Virus record (IMG/VR): IMGVR_UViG_3300040801_001083
Span: 1 to 20,181 of that record
Strand: one strand, 5' to 3'
DNA from: a virus
DNA: 20,181 nucleotides
Positions 1-5,986 of this stretch are shown here, piece after piece. Position 1 is the first letter of the stretch; every line of letters starts with the position of its first letter. Made by a program: the position numbers and the translations under genes. The notes under the pieces were generated by a model, which was given only the letters and a program-made list of their open reading frames with translations, made no database searches and had not been told where the DNA came from.

Positions 1-1
1 G

Positions 2-301
2 CACCTCCCGAACCTCACGACGCTGTACGCCTGGGGCCACAGCGCGATCACGGACGCGGGGCTCGCGCACCTCCCGCACCTCACGACGCTGTACGCCTGG
101 GGCCACAGCGCGATCACGGACGCGGGGCTCGCGCACCTCCCGAACCTCACGACGCTGGACGCCTCGGGCAACAGCGCGATCACGGACGCGGGGCTCGCGC
201 ACCTCCCGAGCCTCACGAGGCTGGACGCCTGGGGCAACAGCGGGATCACGGACGCTGGACGCAAGGCCGTGCGAGGGAGACGATATGAACAAGCGAGTTA
301 G
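2..301 (+). CDS. Leucine-rich-repeat protein, C-terminal fragment (5' end outside window)
   Basis: This open frame enters from the left edge and stops at the TAG at 299-301. It encodes tandem 22-residue leucine-rich repeats of the form LPxLTTLxAxGxSAITDAGLAH, followed by a short basic tail (RKAVRGRRYEQAS) that probably caps the solenoid. The repeats fit the LxxLxLxxN/L scheme of LRR proteins, which usually bind other proteins or ligands through the concave beta face. The last 17 bases overlap the start of the next gene, so the two are probably cotranscribed. The repeats are nearly identical at the DNA level, which points to recent expansion. The reading frame and LRR identity are clear. The role (adhesion, host-range factor or effector) cannot be told from this fragment, and the start lies upstream of the window. 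Confidence 0.8.
   Translation, partial: HLPNLTTLYAWGHSAITDAGLAHLPHLTTLYAWGHSAITDAGLAHLPNLTTLDASGNSAITDAGLAHLPSLTRLDAWGNSGITDAGRKAVRGRRYEQAS
5..268 (+). repeat. Tandem 66-bp repeats coding for LRR units (three complete copies plus a divergent fourth)
   Basis: Units start at 5, 71, 137 and 203, exactly 66 bp (22 codons) apart. The first three copies differ at only a few positions, and each of those changes alters an amino acid (N/H, Y/D, W/S, H/N). No third-codon-position change separates them. The fourth copy diverges toward its end, where the solenoid stops. The array continues past the left edge. Confidence 0.9.
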
Positions 302-1217
302 AGAGACGCTGCGAGTGGGGATCGCCGAGGTCGAGGCCGGGTTGTCGAAGATCCATTCAGCGCAGAAGCTGATGGAGGTCGCCGGCGGCCGCGCGGAGGA
401 GCCCAAGGTCGAGATCAAGCGGCCCGAGCCGAATGCGATGGCGGGCCGTATCTTCTTCGCGTTCCTGCCGCGGGCGATCACGCCTATTGGACGTGACCGT
501 TGCATTATGCGACTCAGCCAGTCAATCTATTGGCGAGGCGGCGAATACAAGCTCCAGGCGAACGGCGACGCGCTGCGGCAAGCGCTCGCCAAGACGAACG
601 AGGATCTGGCGATCGTCCACAACTGCGAGGGGTCGGTCCATGCTGCGGCGTTTGATCCCAGCGCAGCGGATCACGACGAGGCCCTCGCGATGTATCACGA
701 GATCATTGACATTGCCAAAGAAGAGCGGCCGGACCTGCTTCACGGAATCTACGGCTTCCCGTACTGGTCGATTTACGACCCGGCCGGCGCATGGATGACG
801 GATAGCCGCGATGCGACGCGGGAATTGACTCAGCGCATGGATTTCGTCATTCCATCGGGCTACGACCGGATTCCTTGGCCAAAGCGATCGAACGAGGAGG
901 AGGCCGAGAAGCTGCGGCAGAATGTCGAGCTGATCCACGATAAGGTGCTGCTGAAACGTCAGCCGCTCGTCGTGGCCGTGAACCCGAGACGCGTTGGCGT
1001 ACAGCCGGAGGCGCCGCTCCACCGCGACGAGTTTCGGTCGAATATACGGGCATTGCGTCGAGGGTTTGACGACATCGGGCAGCCGCCGTCGGTGTACGTC
1101 TGGAACATCTCTTCGACGTGGACGCCAGGCAGCGAGAAGTTCGAGGGTGACGCGGATTCCACGACGCACGACGAAGCATGGTGGTACGAGATCGCGCGAG
1201 AGGAGCTGTTCGGATGA
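285..1217 (+). CDS. Hypothetical protein, possible TIM-barrel hydrolase-like fold
   Basis: This 310-residue protein has a predicted helical, charged N-terminus (residues 1-45). A series of strand-like segments with the spacing of a beta/alpha barrel follows: IFFAF (56-60), LAIVHNCEG (108-116), LLHGIYGFPYW (151-161), MDFVIPSGYD (185-194), PLVVAVNP (227-234) and VYVWNISSTW (270-279). Acidic or aromatic residues at strand ends (E115, Y194, W279) recall glycoside-hydrolase-like barrels such as lysozyme or hyaluronidase types, but no family signature is certain. There is no signal peptide. The ATG at 285 has GAGGGAGA just upstream and overlaps the LRR gene; the next gene starts in an ATGA overlap. 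It may be a virion-carried wall- or polysaccharide-active enzyme, but that is inference. Confidence 0.55.
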   Translation: MNKRVRETLRVGIAEVEAGLSKIHSAQKLMEVAGGRAEEPKVEIKRPEPNAMAGRIFFAFLPRAITPIGRDRCIMRLSQSIYWRGGEYKLQANGDALRQALAKTNEDLAIVHNCEGSVHAAAFDPSAADHDEALAMYHEIIDIAKEERPDLLHGIYGFPYWSIYDPAGAWMTDSRDATRELTQRMDFVIPSGYDRIPWPKRSNEEEAEKLRQNVELIHDKVLLKRQPLVVAVNPRRVGVQPEAPLHRDEFRSNIRALRRGFDDIGQPPSVYVWNISSTWTPGSEKFEGDADSTTHDEAWWYEIAREELFG

Positions 1218-1588
1218 CCCGCTACACCGTGCCGCACGACGCCATCCTCGAGCCGTTCACGATCGTTCAGACGCGCAGGTCGGCGCAGCTCCCGCCAGAG
1301 TTGATTGGCGTGGTCGTTCGTCCGAGCGGCTACGGCGCGTGGATCGTGGATGTCGGCATGGTGGATCGCCGGGTGCTGCCGATGGACGCACCTCGCAACC
1401 TTTGGGAGCTGAGAGTTGAGCACATCGAATTTGTTCTCAGCGAGTTCCCGCCAGAGGAGCGTTCGGGTCCACGGCATTTCCGCCCGGAGGTCGGACCAGT
1501 TGAGCCATCCATCCGTCATAGCCGTCGCCTGCAGGAGAAGCTCGACCGGCTGCGGTTCGATCACCGCAGGGCGAAGCGGCGGGCGTGA
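1214..1588 (+). CDS. Hypothetical protein, 124 aa
   Basis: I do not recognise the family. The start at 1214 is preferred because it forms an ATGA overlap with the preceding stop and has GAGGAG upstream; an in-frame ATG at 1178 would overlap the upstream gene by 40 bases. The first part looks beta-rich (ELIGVVVRPSGYGAWIVDVG). The C-terminus is strongly basic and helical (RLQEKLDRLRFDHRRAKRRA), which could bind nucleic acid or another protein. Translational coupling suggests it is made together with the barrel-like protein upstream. The frame stays open for 27 codons beyond its TGA, which is described separately. Confidence 0.6.
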   Translation: MTRYTVPHDAILEPFTIVQTRRSAQLPPELIGVVVRPSGYGAWIVDVGMVDRRVLPMDAPRNLWELRVEHIEFVLSEFPPEERSGPRHFRPEVGPVEPSIRHSRRLQEKLDRLRFDHRRAKRRA

Positions 1589-1600
1589 GGGGGCGAGAAG

Positions 1601-1672
1601 TTGCACCGTGACGCGATGGAGTATTTCGAGGAGGACGACTGCTATGCCCAGTGGCCGACCACGATCGAATAA
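1601..1672 (+). CDS. Possible small ORF (TTG start) or read-through tail of the upstream gene
   Basis: Immediately after the TGA at 1586-1588, the same frame is open to a TAA at 1670-1672. It contains a TTG at 1601 preceded by a purine-rich GGGGGCGAGAAG stretch and an ATG at 1616. The short acidic peptide (MEYFEEDDCYAQWPTTIE from the ATG) looks protein-like. It may be a separate micro-protein, a decayed gene end, or chance. A competing GTG-initiated frame (1608-1706) overlaps it. Confidence 0.2.
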   Translation: MHRDAMEYFEEDDCYAQWPTTIE

Positions 1673-1702
1673 CCAGCGGGTCAACAGTTGGAGTCTTGAG
1701 AC

Positions 1703-1792
1703 ATGAAGTTGACCGGATACGAAACGACGACTGGCCGGGTTATCGAAGATCCGGCCTCACGACAAGGAGAACGCGATGACAGAGACAGATAA
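1703..1792 (+). CDS. Possible small ORF, 29 aa
   Basis: The ATG at 1703 has GGAG about nine bases upstream and opens a 29-codon frame beginning MKLTGYETTTGRVIEDPAS and ending in a charged Arg/Asp-rich tail. Its last 17 bases overlap the next gene, whose own ribosome binding site (AAGGAG) lies inside this ORF. The first half looks like a plausible folded strand pair, but the length is too short for a firm call. Confidence 0.25.
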   Translation: MKLTGYETTTGRVIEDPASRQGERDDRDR

Positions 1793-2279
1793 CCAGCGGG
1801 GCGGCGTTTGCAACCAGACTCCAGCGCGCAGTGGTGTCAGTTGCATCGGCAGGATAGGTGGCGGTAAGGACGACTGGTTCGCTGAGTTGGACTTCGACAA
1901 CAACGAGGCGACGGTCGTTCGGCGTGGCAGTCGTGGCTACAACATCGGCCCGATTGCGACGGTCCCGCTCGGGCAGGTGTGGCCGGAGGACGACGACTAC
2001 GACGCCGAGCTGATGGACGACGAGCAGAACCGGAATCTCATGCTCATCGTGTTCGCGCCGGAACTTGTGCGGATCACCCAGGACATTCGCAACCGCTGCG
2101 TGAGGATGGCTGCTGACATCTGTCAGTTTCTCGACGACCAGAAGTCCGATCGCGAGAAGGTCCTGCGCACGGCCGCGACGTTCATCGAGATGATCGCCCT
2201 TGACATCGACGACTTCCAGGAAACGCTGCTTCCGCCTGAGCCGTGCAACCCTGAGCATCTGGCGGAGATCGAGCGATGA
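1776..2279 (+). CDS. Hypothetical phage protein, 167 aa
   Basis: The family is not recognised. The ATG at 1776 follows a good AAGGAG site. The N-terminus is Gly-rich with two cysteines (residues 12 and 23). A beta-like part follows (DDWFAELDFDNNEATVVRRG), then a highly acidic stretch (PEDDDYDAELMDDEQ), and the C-terminal half is helical with several Cys and Leu residues. The gene ends in an ATGA overlap with the next gene, so both are probably translated from one message. No signal peptide or membrane segment is visible. The acidic character and phage context would suit a small regulatory or virion accessory protein, but this is not supported by a motif. Confidence 0.6.
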   Translation: MTETDNQRGGVCNQTPARSGVSCIGRIGGGKDDWFAELDFDNNEATVVRRGSRGYNIGPIATVPLGQVWPEDDDYDAELMDDEQNRNLMLIVFAPELVRITQDIRNRCVRMAADICQFLDDQKSDREKVLRTAATFIEMIALDIDDFQETLLPPEPCNPEHLAEIER

Positions 2280-2524
2280 AGCGTTTCCGCACGAAGCCGG
2301 TCGAAGTCGAGGCGTTGCGGTTCGATCCGGATGGTTCGCATCGCGACGTGCTGCCGAAGGGCATTATTGCGGCTGAGATGCTGGATGAGTCGATCGAATA
2401 CTACATCAATCATCCGACGATGGGCGTGGAGTGGGTGCAGCCGGGCGACTGGCTGGTCTATCGAGGCGATCATGTTGAGCGGCACAACGCCGAGCAGTTC
2501 GCAGCCAGATTCGAGGAGTGTTAG
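2276..2524 (+). CDS. Small phage protein of the PGDW type, 82 aa
   Basis: The protein starts MKRFRTKPVEVEALRF and carries WVQPGDWLVYRG followed by a C-terminal EQFAARFEEC. This layout (basic KPVxxEAxxF start, central PGDW turn, closing FxxxFE) is recognisable from a very common family of small uncharacterised phage proteins, which usually end in a pattern such as PGDWIIxGxxGEFYPCKPDIFExTYE. The function of that family is unknown to me. The gene begins in an ATGA overlap with the previous gene and is followed after three bases by a large beta-rich gene. Its presence strengthens the phage assignment of the left arm. Confidence 0.75.
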   Translation: MKRFRTKPVEVEALRFDPDGSHRDVLPKGIIAAEMLDESIEYYINHPTMGVEWVQPGDWLVYRGDHVERHNAEQFAARFEEC

Positions 2525-2527
2525 CGC

Positions 2528-4201
2528 ATGTGGATACGCGACTTTGCATCCAGGGAGATCGCGACGGACGGGGAGGGCGCAAGCCCAACGCTTTCGTTCA
2601 CCGTGAAGAAGAACGAGATCATCGTCGCCGTATCGGCGATTTCCGGCGCAATCAGCGCTGGCACGCCTGCATGGCAGGCTGATGGGGAGTCGGCGCAGAG
2701 CATGAGCGGGGCGTCGGCGTTCGGCGTGGATACCTCGCTTGGCGCTGGCGCAACCGTACACGTCCTGTTCTCGCCGTCTGTCGGCGATGGATTGATCACA
2801 TGGGCGATAATCGGCAGCACCGATTATCGAGGCGTGTTGGCCGTGTACGCCATTCAGGCGGCGGGCTCGAGTCAAGATGATACTGACAGCGACAATGATC
2901 TCGGCGGCACGGATGGGCGGGCGAGCGTCACGGCTGAGGCGGCGGTCGAGCTTGCAATTCACACGTTCGCGCAGGCGGAGGACGCCAGCGGCGTTGTCGA
3001 GATCACAGACTACGACGGGGTGCAGGATGACGGTTCGGACAACGACGGCGACTACCAGCCGACCACGGTCGGCCACAAGCTAATGGAGTCGACCGGCGCA
3101 GACACGGTTGGACCCACAAGGGACGTCGCGTCAGGCTCCCCGACCTACGACGGCGGGCAGGCCGCCGTCCTGCTCGCCGCTGGCGCATCGGTTGAGTATC
3201 CTGGCGAGTCGAATACCAACAGACTTGTAGATTTTGCGACGGCGTTCGCGCAGGTGGCCGAGTACGCCGCTGGATCGTTGAGCGGCGGCAGCGATGGCTC
3301 GATGGAAGTCGGCCAAGTGGAGGGAACGAGTGATCTATTCGGCTGGTATTGGCAGTCAGACACGTTCAACGTCAGCGCTGGAGGATCCGTTCTCGTCTTG
3401 GTTGCGTGGCAGGGCGAGTACGTCGGCCCAATCGGTCCATCCGGAGCGCATATTCGGGTTGGCGATGTCCCAACGGTTTCAGGGGCGAACTTGGTCGGAT
3501 CGATTCGATCAGGCGAGTCTCAGGACGATGTGATTATTCAGGCGGCGCTCGCTTCGTACGAGGCTAGTGCGACGGGTCACCGGGTATGGGTCGAACATAT
3601 GACCGGCGATGTTGTTTTTTCGGACCCGCCCGATGAGGAAAACCCGATCGATGTCAACTCGCCGCCAGATCAGGCGCTTTGGGTCAAGGTCTACATTTTC
3701 GATGACACGTTCGTCGGTACCGATTCGCTTCGATACTGCTTGCTCGACGCTGAGCGCGGCCCTTGGTACGAGGACGACCCGCAGCAGGAGATCGGTTTCT
3801 ACGCTCCGCTTTCTGTTGACGACGCCGACAGCAACACGATGTCGGTGACGCTTTTCGCGGGCAACGGGATGGCGAGCGGCGGAGCATTCGAGAGCGGCAT
3901 CGGCCTTGCGGACACCGTGGAGTTGCGTGATTCGTTCTTCTCTGGCTCGTTCGGCTGCTTCCACGGACAGGGTGCAGCGGTGGCCGCGCAAGAGTACGAG
4001 TGGGGCGGTTCATTTACCAAGGAGGTCGTGAATGGCGCTGGTTTGGCGTTCGTTCTCGTCGGCGCGGATTACGAGGAGGGCGGCGGCGACGATCCGCCTC
4101 CGCCGCAAGATGATCCATCGCCGCGATGGATGCGCAACCGATACCGCCAGATCGGCGATCAGTCGAGGCGATCAAGCGGGCTGTTGGCAAGGGGGCATTG
4201 A
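2528..4201 (+). CDS. Large beta-rich putative virion surface or fibre protein, 557 aa
   Basis: This Gly/Ser/Ala/Asp-rich protein has alternating hydrophobic strand patterns and few charged helices, like phage decoration or fibre proteins with jelly-roll domains. Residues about 20-220 form one beta domain (SFTVKKNEIIVAVSAI near the start, QAAVLLAAGA at its end). Residues about 275-350 start similarly (FNVSAGGSVLVLVAW), suggesting a second related domain, and a third ends near GLAFVLVGADY (505-515). Two Asp/Asn-rich loops (117-129 and 161-175) resemble calcium-binding turns. The C-terminus changes sharply: an acidic, proline-rich linker (516-531) followed by a basic tail (532-557) rich in Arg. 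The start has GAGGAG nine bases upstream, and the stop overlaps the next ATG (TGATG). A virion location is inferred from fold type and position before the scaffold gene. Confidence 0.6.
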   Translation: MWIRDFASREIATDGEGASPTLSFTVKKNEIIVAVSAISGAISAGTPAWQADGESAQSMSGASAFGVDTSLGAGATVHVLFSPSVGDGLITWAIIGSTDYRGVLAVYAIQAAGSSQDDTDSDNDLGGTDGRASVTAEAAVELAIHTFAQAEDASGVVEITDYDGVQDDGSDNDGDYQPTTVGHKLMESTGADTVGPTRDVASGSPTYDGGQAAVLLAAGASVEYPGESNTNRLVDFATAFAQVAEYAAGSLSGGSDGSMEVGQVEGTSDLFGWYWQSDTFNVSAGGSVLVLVAWQGEYVGPIGPSGAHIRVGDVPTVSGANLVGSIRSGESQDDVIIQAALASYEASATGHRVWVEHMTGDVVFSDPPDEENPIDVNSPPDQALWVKVYIFDDTFVGTDSLRYCLLDAERGPWYEDDPQQEIGFYAPLSVDDADSNTMSVTLFAGNGMASGGAFESGIGLADTVELRDSFFSGSFGCFHGQGAAVAAQEYEWGGSFTKEVVNGAGLAFVLVGADYEEGGGDDPPPPQDDPSPRWMRNRYRQIGDQSRRSSGLLARGH

Positions 4202-4812
4202 TGGCGTTCCTCATAGCGTTAGCCGCGTCAGTGAACGAAGTGTCAGACGGAGACGTTGCCTGGACGAATCCAAGCAACATATTGACAAATGACGGTTCCA
4301 ACACGGAGATTGCATTGACGATCGCTTCGCCGCGATCAAACACGCTCCAGTTGCTCAACTTTTCGTCCGATCTGGCGGCGATTCCTGATGCGGCCACGAT
4401 TGACGGCATCGTGGTGGGGGTCGAGGGCGTCGCGATTGTGTCCGGCTTCGGCGCAAGCGCAGACCCGGACATCGACGTGCAGCTTGTCGTGGCGGGCTCG
4501 CCCACCGGCGATGTGCTTCAGATGCCTGAATGGCCGACGGGACCGCCGACAATGCGTAACACTGGCGGCGCATCCGAAACATGGGGGCTCGCGCTGACGG
4601 GTGCCGATGTCAAGGCGACGAACTTCGGCTTCCAGCACCAGATCGATCCCAACCTCTCTGGCGGACTTGCCACTTTGCAAGTGCAGAATGACTATGGCCG
4701 CATTATCGTTTACTACACAGAGCCGCCGCCGAGTGGCGGAGACGGCTCGCGGCGGTTCGTGCTGACCGGCGATTTTGGCGACCGGAGGCCGGGCGGCATT
4801 CATGGCAGATGA
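4201..4812 (+). CDS. Beta-sandwich putative virion protein, 203 aa
   Basis: The start at 4201 is chosen because it overlaps the previous stop (TGATG) and has AAGGGGG five bases upstream; an in-frame ATG at 4126 would add 25 residues inside the upstream gene. The protein shows a pattern seen in many phage genomes: VAWTNPSNILTNDGSNTEIAL near the start, then a central IDGIVVGVEG strand and a C-terminal DYGRIIVYYTEPP. This type is usually annotated as a hypothetical structural or receptor-binding-like protein. After the EPPPSGG linker comes a basic tail with RRFVLTGDFGDRRPGG, echoing the linker and basic tail of the preceding protein. It is probably a virion surface component made together with that protein. 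Confidence 0.6.
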   Translation: MAFLIALAASVNEVSDGDVAWTNPSNILTNDGSNTEIALTIASPRSNTLQLLNFSSDLAAIPDAATIDGIVVGVEGVAIVSGFGASADPDIDVQLVVAGSPTGDVLQMPEWPTGPPTMRNTGGASETWGLALTGADVKATNFGFQHQIDPNLSGGLATLQVQNDYGRIIVYYTEPPPSGGDGSRRFVLTGDFGDRRPGGIHGR

Positions 4813-4830
4813 TGATCAGGAGACAAACCT

Positions 4831-5733
4831 ATGACGATGCAATGGACGCATCCGATCGTGATGAGGGCGCCCGATGACGTTGACGCGGGCGGCGGCGAAG
4901 TCGATGACGGCGATGTGGACACGCCGGATGAGGGTTGGCTGGACTCGCTCGGCCTGCCGACGGAGCTTCGGAGCCATCCGACGCTTGAGCCGGTGAGGTC
5001 GGCCGAAGGGCTGGTCAAGTCGTACATTGATACGCATGCGATGGTCGGCAGCCGCATCCCGATCCCGAAGGAAGATGACGCGGACGGATGGGAGGAGGTC
5101 TATGCGAAGCTCGGGCGACCGGAGGACGCCGCGGGCTACGAGTTTCCGACTGAAGGACTGCCTGAGAACATTCAAATAGACGAGCAAATGGTCGAGGCGT
5201 TCCGCGAGGAGGCGCATCGGCTCGGGCTGAACAAGCAGCAGGCCGCGGCTCTATACCGATTCGAGCTTCAGCGTGGGGCCGAGGCGATGGATCGCATCGA
5301 CCAACAGCGGATCGACGCCCGGAAGCAGGCTGAGGAGGAGCTTCGCAAGGAGTTCGGCAACGCGTTCGATCAGGAGATCCGGCTCGCGAAGGGCGCGGTC
5401 GCGAAGTTCGGCGGCGATGAACTTGCCGCGATGCTTGACGAAACAGGGCTTGGCGACAATCCGCATTTGGTTCGGGCGTTCGCGAAGATCGGCCGGGCGA
5501 TCGCAGAGGATGAGATCCTCGGAGAAGGCGCACACGCGAAGCCGATGCACACGGCCCGCTCGGCCAAGGAGGAGATCGACCGGCTGGAAAACGACCGCGA
5601 TTTCCAGAAGAAGTTGCACGGCGGCGACGCGGCGGCGAACCAGTTGTGGCAGGAGCTTTTCTCGGCGGCATACCCAGGCGAACGCCAGCTTCGGGCCTCG
5701 TCCGGCGAGATGTCCGGTCGGGCAAAAATCTGA
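4831..5733 (+). CDS. Capsid assembly scaffolding protein
   Basis: This 300-residue acidic protein sits directly before the major capsid gene, as T7-like scaffold genes do. The N-terminus is acidic (residues 14-34). Residues 58-105 hold a motif typical of phage scaffolds: an AEGLVKSY helix, then RIPIPKEDDADGWEEVYAKL and GRPEDAAGYEF. Residues 115-175 are helical and probably coiled-coil (EAFREEAHRLGLNKQQAAAL onward). The C-terminal part is helical with a short basic end (SGRAKI), which in scaffolds commonly contacts the coat protein. The start follows CAGGAGAC with good spacing. Its role would be to template procapsid assembly and then leave. A strong terminator closes this transcript 24 bases after the stop. 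Confidence 0.85.
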   Translation: MTMQWTHPIVMRAPDDVDAGGGEVDDGDVDTPDEGWLDSLGLPTELRSHPTLEPVRSAEGLVKSYIDTHAMVGSRIPIPKEDDADGWEEVYAKLGRPEDAAGYEFPTEGLPENIQIDEQMVEAFREEAHRLGLNKQQAAALYRFELQRGAEAMDRIDQQRIDARKQAEEELRKEFGNAFDQEIRLAKGAVAKFGGDELAAMLDETGLGDNPHLVRAFAKIGRAIAEDEILGEGAHAKPMHTARSAKEEIDRLENDRDFQKKLHGGDAAANQLWQELFSAAYPGERQLRASSGEMSGRAKI

Positions 5734-5756
5734 CGAGGCCGACATTTATCGTCTCC

Positions 5757-5804
5757 CGGTGGGCCATTATGCGCGGAGTCGTCGCCGCGCGGCCCACCGT
5801 TTTT
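5757..5804 (+). terminator. Strong intrinsic terminator after the scaffold gene
   Basis: A 9-bp perfect outer stem (CGGTGGGCC at 5757-5765 with GGCCCACCG at 5791-5799) stacks on a 6-bp inner stem (GCGCGG 5771-5776 with CCGCGC 5785-5790), with a five-base ATTAT bulge on the left arm and an eight-base loop. Five T residues (5800-5804) follow directly. This fits a textbook rho-independent terminator. It lies only six bases before a promoter -35 box. Confidence 0.9.
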
Positions 5805-5810
5805 CATGTG

Positions 5811-5845
5811 TTGACAGGATGCCGGTCGAAGGGTATAGGTGTTGA
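5811..5845 (+). promoter_or_regulatory. Sigma70-type promoter for the major capsid gene
   Basis: A perfect -35 box TTGACA (5811-5816) is followed by a 17-bp spacer and a -10-like TATAGG (5834-5839), matching four of six consensus bases. Transcription would start near 5845-5847. Its position between a strong terminator and the capsid gene makes a chance match less likely. It implies use of the host RNA polymerase for capsid expression. Confidence 0.7.
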
Positions 5846-5851
5846 CGGCCG

Positions 5852-5985
5852 GGTTGCTCCGATTTCGGGGTCCGGCAGACGGCGTGGTCAGACACGCCGC
5901 CCACGGGAGCGTCATCCCGAGGGGCGTCCGCCATGACGGCGGGTTGCGCTGCCGCGATCGAAGGTGCATGATGCACGGAGCAACC
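5852..5985 (+). promoter_or_regulatory. Structured 5' leader of the capsid gene that can mask its ribosome binding site
   Basis: GGTTGCTCCG (5852-5861), only a few bases after the predicted transcription start, is perfectly complementary over 10 bases to CGGAGCAACC (5976-5985). The latter contains the GGAG Shine-Dalgarno of the capsid gene and ends one base before its ATG. Inside this closing stem are several hairpins. CGGCGTG 5880-5886 pairs with CACGCCG 5893-5899. CGTCAT 5910-5915 pairs with ATGACG 5933-5938, with a GGC/GCC inner stem. GCGG 5939-5942 pairs with CCGC 5952-5955. TGCA 5965-5968 pairs with TGCA 5972-5975. The layout is a multibranched RNA closed by a stem that hides the ribosome binding site, like a riboswitch, thermosensor or autoregulatory site. 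No ligand class is recognised. Confidence 0.6.
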
Positions 5986-5986
5986 A

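Noticed and set aside
5-268. CRISPR array because of the regular repeats at the left edge
   Set aside because: The 66-bp units are contiguous, without spacers, and translate cleanly into leucine-rich repeats.
2-301. Diversity-generating retroelement target in the LRR array
   Set aside because: Several variable bases are not adenine-derived (for example TGG/TCG and ACG/AGG), and no template repeat or reverse transcriptase is in the window. Tandem duplication with point change explains it better.
1608-1706. GTG-initiated 32-codon frame ending at 1706
   Set aside because: Its product is Arg/Ser/Thr-rich in the manner of an out-of-frame translation, and it competes with a more protein-like frame at 1601-1672.
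5842-5870. Second TTGAC box as another promoter
   Set aside because: TTGACG at 5842 has no -10-like hexamer at 16-18 bp; the downstream sequence is TCGGGG.
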